Shown piece after piece: positions 1 through 5,574 of a DNA stretch of 5,778 bases. Numbering within the stretch: position 1 is the stretch's first letter; each line of letters starts with the position of its first letter. The stretch covers positions 1-5,778 of the forward strand of contig JAFSYD010000161.1 of the NCBI GenBank assembly GCA_017443685.1, in the 5' to 3' direction. The translations under genes and the position numbers were made by a program. Origin of the DNA: Lachnospiraceae bacterium (GTDB lineage: Bacteria; Bacillota; Clostridia; Lachnospirales; Lachnospiraceae). The notes beneath the pieces were generated by a model. It ran no database searches. It saw nothing but the letters and a program-made list of their open reading frames with translations, and was not told the DNA's origin.

Positions 1-171
1 ATAGAAGAAGCCGAACAGGGCTCCGAAGACAACCCGGAGACTGCCGGTAATGCCCGCGTAAACAACCGCCGAGATCGCGGAACCAAGCTTCCAGCCGATC
101 GGTCCCAAAACAAAATGCGCTGCCATCACCGCCAGAAGAAGACTGCAAAAGGGAAAGGGCGTGGTCTGCAT
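1..171 (-). pseudogene. PTS sugar permease EIIC fragment, lacking its N-terminal part
   Basis: The minus strand encodes a hydrophobic segment containing AHFVLGPIGWKLGSA, then GITGSLRVVFGALFGFFY, running off the left edge. This resembles the later membrane helices of glucoside-class PTS EIIC subunits (trehalose, sucrose or beta-glucoside type), which carry sugar across the membrane while it is phosphorylated. In such proteins the GP-(I/V)-GW and FG-x-(I/L)FGF(F/V/L)YAP stretches are preceded by several hundred residues (EIIB domain and earlier helices). Here the recognisable homology begins near position 144. Upstream the frame is only the antisense of the GntR gene and meets a stop at 235-237. 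The first ATG is at 169-171 and has no convincing ribosome binding site. The gene is therefore read as a 5'-truncated remnant. The exact sugar cannot be told from this piece, but the TreR-like neighbour suggests trehalose or a related glucoside. Family assignment is fairly sure; pseudogene status assumes the assembly is right. Confidence 0.6.
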
Positions 172-706
172 ATACAATCCTTCCGACGCGCTCTCTCTTT
201 TTTCAAATGAGATCGAGACCTTCCGCGAGGCGTGCTACCGCAACGGGTTATCCTACGAAACAAGAGTGGTGAAATTCCAGGAATGTCTGTCGGATGAAGC
301 CATAAGCCGGCGAACCGGATTTGCCGCCGGCGAAGAGTTGTATTACATCATGCGGATCCATATCATTGATGGAGAACCGCTCATTTTAAATCATAATTAT
401 TTTCTGAAAAGTGTCGCGAAGGGACTGACCGCGGAAATTGCCGCGCATTCGGTATACGATCATCTGGAAAATACGCTGGGTGTCGTCATTGTCAGCGCCA
501 AGCGCACCATTACTGTCCAAAAGGTTACGCCGGACGATAAAAAATACCTTAATATCCCGGCGCACGACTATAACTGCCTTGCCGTCATGACCAACCATAC
601 CTACGAAAGCAACGGCATCCTGTTTGAACATACCGAGTCGCGGCATCTGCCCTCACACTTCCTTTTCTCATCTACCGCGACAAGGATATCCTCCAGAACG
701 CGCTAA
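161..706 (+). CDS. GntR-family regulator, effector-binding UTRA domain only (truncated, TreR-like)
   Basis: The 181-residue product is almost entirely a UTRA domain, the ligand-binding part of HutC/TreR-type GntR repressors. Supporting blocks are SAKRTITVQKVTPDDKKYL (about residues 112-130), the YNCLAVMT strand, and the closing FEHTESRHLPSHF...TATR, which matches the usual ESRH-x-P-x-x-F ending of TreR-like proteins. Full members are about 235-245 residues with an N-terminal winged helix. Here only the tip of the wing survives: reading the same frame upstream of the GTG gives LQKGKGVV at 143-166, the equivalent of the family's QGKGTFV. Left of about 143 the frame stays open but has no helix-turn-helix and is antisense to the EIIC fragment. 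The start is therefore doubtful: GTG at 161 is the first usable one, and the AAAGGGAAAGGG before it comes from the Lys-Gly codons of the wing. If made, the protein could bind a sugar phosphate but not DNA. A trehalose operon repressor origin is likely but unproven. Confidence 0.7.
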   Translation: MVCIYNPSDALSLFSNEIETFREACYRNGLSYETRVVKFQECLSDEAISRRTGFAAGEELYYIMRIHIIDGEPLILNHNYFLKSVAKGLTAEIAAHSVYDHLENTLGVVIVSAKRTITVQKVTPDDKKYLNIPAHDYNCLAVMTNHTYESNGILFEHTESRHLPSHFLFSSTATRISSRTR

Positions 707-721
707 AGAAGCGGTCTTACT

Positions 722-760
722 GTTACAATTCAGCGCATTTCCAATGCGCTGAACAGTAAC
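722..760. repeat. 39-nt near-palindrome flanked by 8-nt direct repeats
   Basis: TTCAGCGCATT (729-739) and AATGCGCTGAA (743-753) form a perfect 11-bp stem with loop TCC. Outside it, GTTAC (722-726) pairs with GTAAC (756-760) across a 2x2 mismatch. The palindrome is bounded exactly by GTCTTACT at 714-721 and 761-768. It lies between convergent genes, the regulator ending at 706 and the HAD gene ending at 764, so it could act as a bidirectional transcription stop. However, neither side has a clear U-tract, so an intrinsic terminator is not certain. The symmetric flanking repeat also resembles a target duplication around a very small inserted element. Confidence 0.6.
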
Positions 761-763
761 GTC

Positions 764-1609
764 TTACTTCCATATGTCCGGGAAATGCCGGTAGATGGAC
801 TCCGCGATCCCGTCATGGTTGTTGTCCAGGGTCACCTCATCCGCGGCTTCCTTTACGGCATCTGCGCCGTTTGCCATCGCAACGCCGCAGCCCACATATT
901 CGATCATCGGCAGGTCATTTTCCGCGTCTCCGAATGCCATCATCTCCTCCCGGGAGATTCCGAGCCTTCGGTATGCCTCCTCGATCGCCTTTGCCTTGTT
1001 GACCCCCTTCGCCGTATACTCAAAATAAAAATCCCCGGTAAACATACAGCTTAAGGTGTCGGCAAACGGCTCCTGCATCTCGCCGCTGTGCTCCTGCAAA
1101 TACGTCGGGGCTGCGGCTGTCAGAATCTTTTCCACCGGAAAATCCACCCATTCCGCCAAATCCCTGTGCTCGCAAAGGATATACTGGTTGCCTCTGGATT
1201 CGTATTCCACTACATTAAACGGCGCGCCCCTGTACTCGATCACACAGCCGAAAACATCCGTCGTGTGCATGTACTCGCCCTTTGCTATGATCGGCGTAAC
1301 GGCGAATTTCTGTAGATGCCGCAGCACAGCCTTTGCCTCCTCTGCGGAAAGGCTCTGTGAAAACAATTCCTCCCCGCTCTGGCAGTCCACAACCCGCGCT
1401 CCGTTGTAGCAGATAAATATTCCGTGATGCGTATCCATCTGCAGCTCCTTCGCAAACCGGTAAAGACCCATATCCGGTCTTCCGCTCGCCAGAGCAAGAC
1501 GCACACCCGCATCCTGTATCTTGAGAAGCGCTTCCCTTGTCCTTGGCGTGATCACCTTCTCATCATTGGTAAGCGTCCCGTCAATATCAAGCAAAACCGA
1601 CTTTATCAT
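764..1609 (-). CDS. Cof-type HAD-superfamily hydrolase (sugar/nucleotide phosphatase)
   Basis: This 281-residue protein is a haloacid-dehalogenase phosphatase of the Cof/IIB class, a cytosolic Mg2+-dependent enzyme that removes phosphate from small metabolites such as sugar phosphates or flavin nucleotides. All four motifs are present: DIDGT (residues 8-12, nucleophile D8 and acid/base D10), S42 in LASGRP, K201 in YTAKGVNK, and GDAEND (227-232) with metal ligands D228 and D232, followed by GVAMANG (242-248). Length matches the family (about 265-285). The long insert between motifs II and III (about 80-195) is the type IIB cap that sets substrate choice, so the substrate cannot be read from the motifs. 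The ATG start is supported by GGAGG 5 nt upstream (1615-1619). It is last in the minus-strand series, 132 nt after the STAS-kinase stop, with hairpins between, so it may be only partly co-transcribed. The stop codon lies inside the right-hand 8-nt repeat at 761-768. Confidence 0.9.
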   Translation of the reverse strand: MIKSVLLDIDGTLTNDEKVITPRTREALLKIQDAGVRLALASGRPDMGLYRFAKELQMDTHHGIFICYNGARVVDCQSGEELFSQSLSAEEAKAVLRHLQKFAVTPIIAKGEYMHTTDVFGCVIEYRGAPFNVVEYESRGNQYILCEHRDLAEWVDFPVEKILTAAAPTYLQEHSGEMQEPFADTLSCMFTGDFYFEYTAKGVNKAKAIEEAYRRLGISREEMMAFGDAENDLPMIEYVGCGVAMANGADAVKEAADEVTLDNNHDGIAESIYRHFPDIWK

Positions 1610-1661
1610 AGTCTCCTCCCTCCATCCCGCGGACTGTGGTTACTCCTGCATCAGCACACTT

Positions 1662-1689
1662 AGGGAAACACTGATGAAAGCGTTTCCCT
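1662..1689 (-). other. Hairpin in the leader of the HAD gene
   Basis: AGGGAAAC (1662-1669) pairs perfectly with GTTTCCCT (1682-1689) around a 12-nt loop. A second, mutually exclusive pairing is possible between CATCAG (1649-1654) and CTGATG (1671-1676). The site is 50-80 nt before the HAD start. It overlaps the 18-nt motif that recurs at 5399-5416. It could be a weak terminator, an RNA processing site or part of a dispersed repeat; the sequence alone does not decide. Confidence 0.4.
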
Positions 1690-1690
1690 C

Positions 1691-1734
1691 GTGAAAAAAG
1701 CTGCTGCAAAGCGCCCTCCCTCTGCTTTTTTCAC
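1691..1734 (-). terminator. Candidate terminator after the second STAS-kinase gene
   Basis: Just beyond the stop codon at 1742-1744, GTGAAAAAAGC (1691-1701) and GCTTTTTTCAC (1724-1734) form a perfect 11-bp inverted repeat around a 22-nt loop. Read on the minus strand, the descending arm contains six U residues. A shorter competing stem, AAAGC with GCTTT, is also possible within the region. The stem is A/U-rich and the U-run is inside the stem, so this is a plausible but not classic intrinsic terminator; it could reduce transcription into the HAD gene. Confidence 0.45.
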
Positions 1735-1741
1735 AGCCACC

Positions 1742-2914
1742 TTAGAGCAGAATGGTCCGGTTCAGTGCCGGTCCGATGTCAAAGTCCTCACTGATGAAGC
1801 CGTTCTGTCTGGTACGTTCGATCAACGCCCACGCCATTTCGTCGGTCATCTTCGTATAAACAAACGGCATAAGCATATACTTTGCTTCCCCGTAAATCTC
1901 GGCAAGCTTATTTCCTTCCTCGAAGTCCTTTTCGCCGAAATACTCAAGAAGCATGTTTTTCCACAGGATTTTGACTGTCTCATAATCCACCCCGATATAT
2001 TTTATCACCGCATCGGGATTTGTCTTTCCAACGTGCATCATGCCCAGATAAGAGCCTCCGATGTCAAGGAACGGATGACCGTACCCCGCATCCCCCATAT
2101 CGATGAAGATCAGCTCCCCGTCCATATACATGATATTTTTCGCGTGGTAATCACCGTGCAGCATCGTTTGCTGGTTCGAAAGCACTTCATAGACCGACAC
2201 CAGCTTCTCAAACTCCTTGTCCGTCAGATATTTCTCCATCTTCCGCGCACGATCCTTATATACCGCAAGCATATCGGTAAGCTTCGCGGTGTTCGCCGGG
2301 GTCTCATGAAGCTCCTTTAAAAGCTTTCCCATTCTCCTGCCCATTTCCTCGGCAAGCTCCGGCTTCTCCATGACAACCGAGGAAAGCGTTTTCGCGTGCA
2401 GCATCTCATACACCGCACCGTAGCTGTCCCCAACCCTCGCCACATCATAGGAGATTGCCGTCGGCACACCGGAGACAAATGCCGCCTGGGCAATATCGCG
2501 CTCCTCCTTCACGATATCCATCGACACGCCGGGGGCGAAAACCTTGATGATCGTCTCATCATCCAGACGGTATACCTTACCGTTCGCGCCCTCGCCGACC
2601 ACCTCGCAGCCATCTACCGAGATCTGCCGCAGCTGCTTATGTACTTCAAGGATATCGACAAAACCGGTAACCTCAAAGATATCATAAATCTCCTTCGAGA
2701 CATTCTCGACATAGACCTCCTGCTTCACGGTTTTTTTCAGCTTCATGAAGACGCGCAGCCCCGCGGAGGAAATATAGCTAAGCTCCGAAGCGTCAATATG
2801 TACCTCCTCATTCACCGGACACGCCGCCAGCAGCTCTTCCTCAAACTCCTGCGCATTCTTAGAGTCGATACGACCACTGATTGCCACTGTACCGTCTTCT
2901 CTCTTTTCGATCAT
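1742..2914 (-). CDS. STAS domain fused to APH-like kinase domain (copy 1)
   Basis: This 390-residue protein has two domains. Residues 1 to about 97 form a STAS domain like SpoIIAA/RsbV anti-sigma-factor antagonists: the GRIDS-N strand near 14-20 and YISSAGLRV (47-55), where S50 aligns with the Ser phosphorylated in SpoIIAA. Residues about 104-390 resemble aminoglycoside/choline phosphotransferases, probably the TIGR02172 kinase-like family: glycine-rich loop VGEGANGKVYRL (106-117), ATP-binding K124, catalytic HGDYHAKN (253-260, D255 and N260) and metal-binding D272 in FIDMGD. No signal peptide or membrane helix is seen, so it should be cytosolic. ATP-dependent phosphoryl transfer is likely; whether the target is a small molecule, its own STAS serine or another protein is unknown. 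The ATG has GAAGGGAG 6 nt upstream. It follows its paralogue by 137 nt on the same strand; the two align along most of their length, implying tandem duplication. An antibiotic-resistance role is not supported, because the STAS fusion points to signalling. Confidence 0.88.
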   Translation of the reverse strand: MIEKREDGTVAISGRIDSKNAQEFEEELLAACPVNEEVHIDASELSYISSAGLRVFMKLKKTVKQEVYVENVSKEIYDIFEVTGFVDILEVHKQLRQISVDGCEVVGEGANGKVYRLDDETIIKVFAPGVSMDIVKEERDIAQAAFVSGVPTAISYDVARVGDSYGAVYEMLHAKTLSSVVMEKPELAEEMGRRMGKLLKELHETPANTAKLTDMLAVYKDRARKMEKYLTDKEFEKLVSVYEVLSNQQTMLHGDYHAKNIMYMDGELIFIDMGDAGYGHPFLDIGGSYLGMMHVGKTNPDAVIKYIGVDYETVKILWKNMLLEYFGEKDFEEGNKLAEIYGEAKYMLMPFVYTKMTDEMAWALIERTRQNGFISEDFDIGPALNRTILL

Positions 2915-2947
2915 AAATTACTCCCTTCGTAAAAATGTTTATTGTTC

Positions 2948-2971
2948 AAAATGATCCCTACGGATCGTTTC
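2948..2971 (-). other. Small hairpin between the two STAS-kinase genes
   Basis: GATCC (2953-2957) and GGATC (2962-2966) pair around a 4-nt loop, with A/T pairs extending the stem after one mismatch on the minus-strand transcript. On that strand the stem is followed by ATTTTG, a short U-rich stretch. It lies 33 to 56 nt before the copy-1 start codon. It could be an attenuator or processing site that lowers copy-1 expression relative to copy 2. The stem is short and the U-run brief, so terminator activity is a guess. Confidence 0.3.
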
Positions 2972-3051
2972 GTTCCTCATTGCGGTCGCACAGGGCAACC
3001 GTCCACCGGACGATCGGCGCCCCGCAATCCATCCGAAATATCCCCCGGGTC

Positions 3052-4239
3052 TCACATCGTTTTAAAAAGCATCCGTATCGTCTGCTCATTCGGGATCACA
3101 ACCCCGCGAAACAGCTTATCCATCAGCATCGGCGCCAGCCGCATCGCCGTTTCCGACCCGCCTCCGGGCACAAGTGATACATTAAAGGCGGACAAAAGCC
3201 CCAGCTTCTCATAATAGCTCTTCAGCTCCTCCGGATCCGTAATCCCCGTATATCGGGAGAAAAACATATTTCCTGCTCTCAGGATCTCCTCCGCCGGCAT
3301 GCCGGTCGATCGCTCTATGCTGCCCTTCTCGTTCCCCGACGGAGCGGCGACCATGTCGCGGTAAATGGATGTCAGGTCGCAGACCGGCGGCCCTACCGTG
3401 ACCTCCGGCATATCGATCAGAAGAAGCTCCCCGTCCTGAATCATGATATTACCGGGATGAAGGTCATTGTGCATAATGGTATCCGTCACCGGAATTTCAT
3501 CAATGATACTGTGCAGCAGCGCAATTTCCTCCTCGCTGCACCACCTGTCAAGGTTATCCGCCTCTCTGTGAAAAACATCCTGAATCCGCCCGAAGCTCCC
3601 CTCCGGAACATGTGTCGTGTGCAGCGTTTTCGCAAGAGCGACATATTTTTCGATAAACTCCTCCATCCGCTCCGGCTCATTGTGCATCGCATACCCTAAT
3701 GTGTTGCTTTTCAGCATCTCAAACACCACGCCGAAGCAGTCGCCGCACTTTACGACATCATAGGCAATGACCGACGGTATGCCGTTCACGAATGCCGTAC
3801 GCGCGTATTCACGCTCCCTGTCGATCTGCTCCATTTCCATCCACGGCTTGTAAACCTTTACGATGGTATCCTCGTCCAGCCGGTAAATGGTACCATTCCC
3901 GCCCTGTCCGATTATGGGGCATCCGGTCACATCAACTTCACGGATACGCTTTTTAACATCCAGAAGCTCCGTAAACCCGGTCGTTTCAAAAATATCATAA
4001 ACCTCCGGGGAAGCATTTATGACTTTCAGCGGCTCCTTTTGCTCTTTTCTCAGCCTCATAAGCACCCTGAGCCCGGCGGAAGAGATATATTCCAGTCCAC
4101 CAATATCCAGAACGATCTCGTTTTCACCGTGCTCCTTCGCAAGCTCGAAAAGCTCCTGTTCCACCTTCGACGCGTTGGATCCGTCAATACGGCCTTCCAG
4201 ATATATCGTATATTTCCCCGATTCTGTTACTGCTCTCAT
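3052..4239 (-). CDS. STAS domain fused to APH-like kinase domain (copy 2)
   Basis: The 395-residue product has the same layout as the downstream copy. The STAS domain (1 to about 100) has GRIDGSNASK near 16-25 and YISSAGLRV (51-59), with S54 at the position phosphorylated in SpoIIAA-type antagonists. The kinase-like domain (about 107-395) has the glycine loop IGQGGNGTIYRL (110-121), ATP-site K128, catalytic HNDLHPGN (257-264, D259 and N264) and metal-binding D276. The last motif reads LIDMPEV where copy 1 has FIDMGDA, so the residue after D-x is Pro, not Gly, and the C-terminal third differs most. Nucleotide chemistry therefore looks retained while substrate specificity may have split. It is cytosolic, with no signal or membrane segment. 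AGAGGAG lies 7 nt before the ATG. It follows the lipoprotein-phosphatase gene by 80 nt, suggesting co-transcription. The substrate and the partner of the STAS domain are unknown; an anti-sigma factor or kinase is not encoded in this window. Confidence 0.88.
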   Translation of the reverse strand: MRAVTESGKYTIYLEGRIDGSNASKVEQELFELAKEHGENEIVLDIGGLEYISSAGLRVLMRLRKEQKEPLKVINASPEVYDIFETTGFTELLDVKKRIREVDVTGCPIIGQGGNGTIYRLDEDTIVKVYKPWMEMEQIDREREYARTAFVNGIPSVIAYDVVKCGDCFGVVFEMLKSNTLGYAMHNEPERMEEFIEKYVALAKTLHTTHVPEGSFGRIQDVFHREADNLDRWCSEEEIALLHSIIDEIPVTDTIMHNDLHPGNIMIQDGELLLIDMPEVTVGPPVCDLTSIYRDMVAAPSGNEKGSIERSTGMPAEEILRAGNMFFSRYTGITDPEELKSYYEKLGLLSAFNVSLVPGGGSETAMRLAPMLMDKLFRGVVIPNEQTIRMLFKTM

Positions 4240-4258
4240 TCGTTTTCTCCTCTATCAA

Positions 4259-4275
4259 TGACGGTTTCACCGTCA
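4259..4275 (-). other. Hairpin upstream of the copy-2 ribosome binding site
   Basis: TGACGGT (4259-4265) and ACCGTCA (4269-4275) form a perfect 7-bp stem with a 3-nt loop. It sits 6 nt before the AGAGGAG ribosome binding site (4247-4253) of the STAS-kinase gene, within the 80-nt gap after the phosphatase stop. There is no U-tract after it, so it is more likely an mRNA end or stability element, or a spacer structure, than a terminator. Confidence 0.4.
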
Positions 4276-4319
4276 ATAATCATCGATTTACTGTTGCTCG
4301 TGCTGCTGTTTGTCTCCTC

Positions 4320-5351
4320 TCACTCCAGATATCTGTCCTTCAGCTGCCCGATCTGTTCCTCGGTAATACCCAGACCGTCGGTAAGATATCCCTGCACCGA
4401 TCCGTATTCTTCCTTCATCCACGTTAACGCGATATTCATATATTCCGGATCCACCTCGTCCATCGCCTTGAGCATGGTATCGAGCTCCTCGCCTTCAATG
4501 CCGTGCTCTTCCAGCATCTTGCGCTCTCCCTCGATCTTCTGCGCATTGAACGTGTTTGTTAACAGAAAATCCTCCATGATGGTCTCTTCATCCACACCGA
4601 GCGCGGAAAGGATCAGCATAGCCCCGCATCCGGTCCGGTCCTTTCCCTGCGAACAATGAAACAGGATCGACCCATCCTCCGGAAGACTTAAAATCTCCTC
4701 AAAAAACTGCTTGTAGCCCTTCTTCCCCTGCTCATTGGAGAGAAAGTCCTTATACATATCCGGTCCGACAACCCCCGTCATGACCGCAAGCTTCAGCTGA
4801 TCCATCCGATTGGTCAGATCCAGCCCCTCCAGCTTCGCGGGATCTATGTTTTTTTGTTTTTCCGCCAGCTTTTCCTCATCCATGATGCGGATGTGGACAT
4901 TTTTCACGCCCTCAATCTCCGGATCCGGCGAAGCATCCCGCTCCATGTCCATACGGAAATCAACGACCGTCGCTAAGTGATACTCCTCCTTCAGCCGCGT
5001 AATGTCCTCCTCGGTAGCCTCTCCCAAGGCTGCTGTACGAAGAAAGATGCCTTTCTTTACGGTCTTCCCGTCTGCCGTCTTATAGCCGCCAAGCTCGCGG
5101 GCATTGCCCACACCGACCAGTCCGATCCCCTGCTCTTCTCCCGACTCCTGTCCGGCAGAGGCTTCTTCCCCGGTATCTTTGGATTCCGCAGCCGGCTCCT
5201 CCTCCGATGGCGCAGCCGGCTCCTCCGAATCGGATGCTGCCGATGCCGCTTCCTTATCCGCCTGCGGAGTTGCGGCGGTATTTTGCTGGCCGCATCCCGA
5301 CACGCTCAGTGCCATTGCCGCTATCATAGCTGCAACTATTAGTCGTTTCAT
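4320..5351 (-). CDS. Lipoprotein with tyrosine-phosphatase domain (Y_phosphatase3-like)
   Basis: The 343-residue protein starts with a lipoprotein signal: MKRLIVAAMIAAMALSVSGC, lipobox LSVSGC with C20 as the lipidated residue. It should be anchored outside the cell membrane. Residues about 21-76 are a low-complexity Ala/Glu/Ser linker. The catalytic domain (about 80-343) belongs to the PF13350-type dual-specificity/tyrosine phosphatases: NARELGGY (83-90, compare NxRDLGG), VVDFRMDMER (129-138), and the P-loop HCSQGKDRTG (232-241) with nucleophile C233 and Arg R239. It hydrolyses phosphate monoesters via a cysteinyl-phosphate; relatives act on phosphotyrosine or phosphoinositides, and the true substrate here is unknown. 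AGGAGG lies 10 nt before the ATG, slightly long but the only good start that gives a complete signal peptide. It heads the minus-strand gene series, with a TATAAT box about 105 nt upstream. An export signal places it on the opposite side of the membrane from the STAS-kinases downstream, so direct opposition to them is doubtful. Confidence 0.9.
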   Translation of the reverse strand: MKRLIVAAMIAAMALSVSGCGQQNTAATPQADKEAASAASDSEEPAAPSEEEPAAESKDTGEEASAGQESGEEQGIGLVGVGNARELGGYKTADGKTVKKGIFLRTAALGEATEEDITRLKEEYHLATVVDFRMDMERDASPDPEIEGVKNVHIRIMDEEKLAEKQKNIDPAKLEGLDLTNRMDQLKLAVMTGVVGPDMYKDFLSNEQGKKGYKQFFEEILSLPEDGSILFHCSQGKDRTGCGAMLILSALGVDEETIMEDFLLTNTFNAQKIEGERKMLEEHGIEGEELDTMLKAMDEVDPEYMNIALTWMKEEYGSVQGYLTDGLGITEEQIGQLKDRYLE

Positions 5352-5398
5352 TCCCCAGATTCCTCCTCTGATAACTGTGATTACTTAATATGACTCCT

Positions 5399-5416
5399 CT
5401 TAAGGAAACAATGATG
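5399..5416. repeat. 18-nt motif shared with the HAD-gene leader
   Basis: CTTAAGGAAACAATGATG here matches CTTAGGGAAACACTGATG at 1659-1676 in 16 of 18 positions, in the same orientation. Both lie in 5' leaders of minus-strand genes, 50-65 nt before the start codon. The left copy is part of a hairpin; this one lacks the matching GTTTCC arm nearby. It may be a piece of a dispersed intergenic repeat or a shared regulatory site. Confidence 0.4.
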
Positions 5417-5456
5417 TACCCATTCCGCAGCGCGAAGCATATATTGCTGCCGACTT

Positions 5457-5462
5457 ATTATA
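5457..5462 (-). promoter_or_regulatory. Promoter -10 box (TATAAT) for the lipoprotein phosphatase gene series
   Basis: The minus strand carries a perfect TATAAT in the A/T-rich context ATTATTGTATAATAAG. It would start transcription near 5450, leaving a leader of about 100 nt before the ATG at 5351. The hexamer 17 nt upstream is TTTATT, a poor -35 match, so the promoter may be weak, activator-dependent or use a different spacing. It is the best promoter candidate in the window and lies in the only sizeable gap upstream of the series. Confidence 0.5.
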
Positions 5463-5517
5463 CAATAATCCGGAGCAATAATAAACCGTCTTTTTCCATC
5501 TGATCCGTTTACAGCTG

Positions 5518-5567
5518 CCATTCACGACTTTGCCGGCTGCTGGGCTTTTTGAAGTTTTCGTGAATGG
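5518..5567 (-). terminator. Long hairpin after the YitT-type gene, possible terminator
   Basis: CCATTCACGA (5518-5527) and TCGTGAATGG (5558-5567) form a perfect 10-bp stem enclosing 30 nt, with CTT/AAG able to continue the stem after a bulge and a GCC/GGC pairing possible in the loop. It begins 7 nt beyond the stop codon of the upstream membrane-protein gene, the usual place for a terminator. No U-run follows directly, so factor-dependent termination, 3'-end protection or a small repeat element are also possible. Confidence 0.45.
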
Positions 5568-5574
5568 TAACCGT

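Noticed and set aside
640..753. Possible frameshift near the end of the GntR-type gene, since another frame reads IYRDKDILQNALKKR
   Set aside because: The annotated frame ends with HFLF..TATR, which matches the usual end of TreR-like UTRA proteins, so no frameshift is needed.
1663..1741. A short minus-strand frame of about 26 codons starting GTG directly after the copy-1 kinase stop
   Set aside because: It consists of the inverted-repeat region, has a GTG start with no ribosome binding site, and shows no recognisable protein features.
2985..3036. Inverted repeat TTGCGG/CCGCAA with an inner CGTCC/GGACG stem between the STAS-kinase genes, considered as a riboswitch or structured RNA
   Set aside because: The stems are short and match no known riboswitch consensus that I can recognise; GC-rich sequence gives such pairings by chance.
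1742..4239. Aminoglycoside-resistance phosphotransferases
   Set aside because: Only the general kinase fold motifs match; the N-terminal STAS domains and tandem arrangement fit signalling or metabolite kinases, and nothing indicates antibiotic substrates.
4236..4283. A 15-codon minus-strand frame (MIIDGETVIDRGENE) whose TGA overlaps the STAS-kinase ATG as ATGA
   Set aside because: It has no ribosome binding site before its ATG, and its codons are largely the hairpin and the next gene's Shine-Dalgarno; the overlap is likely chance.
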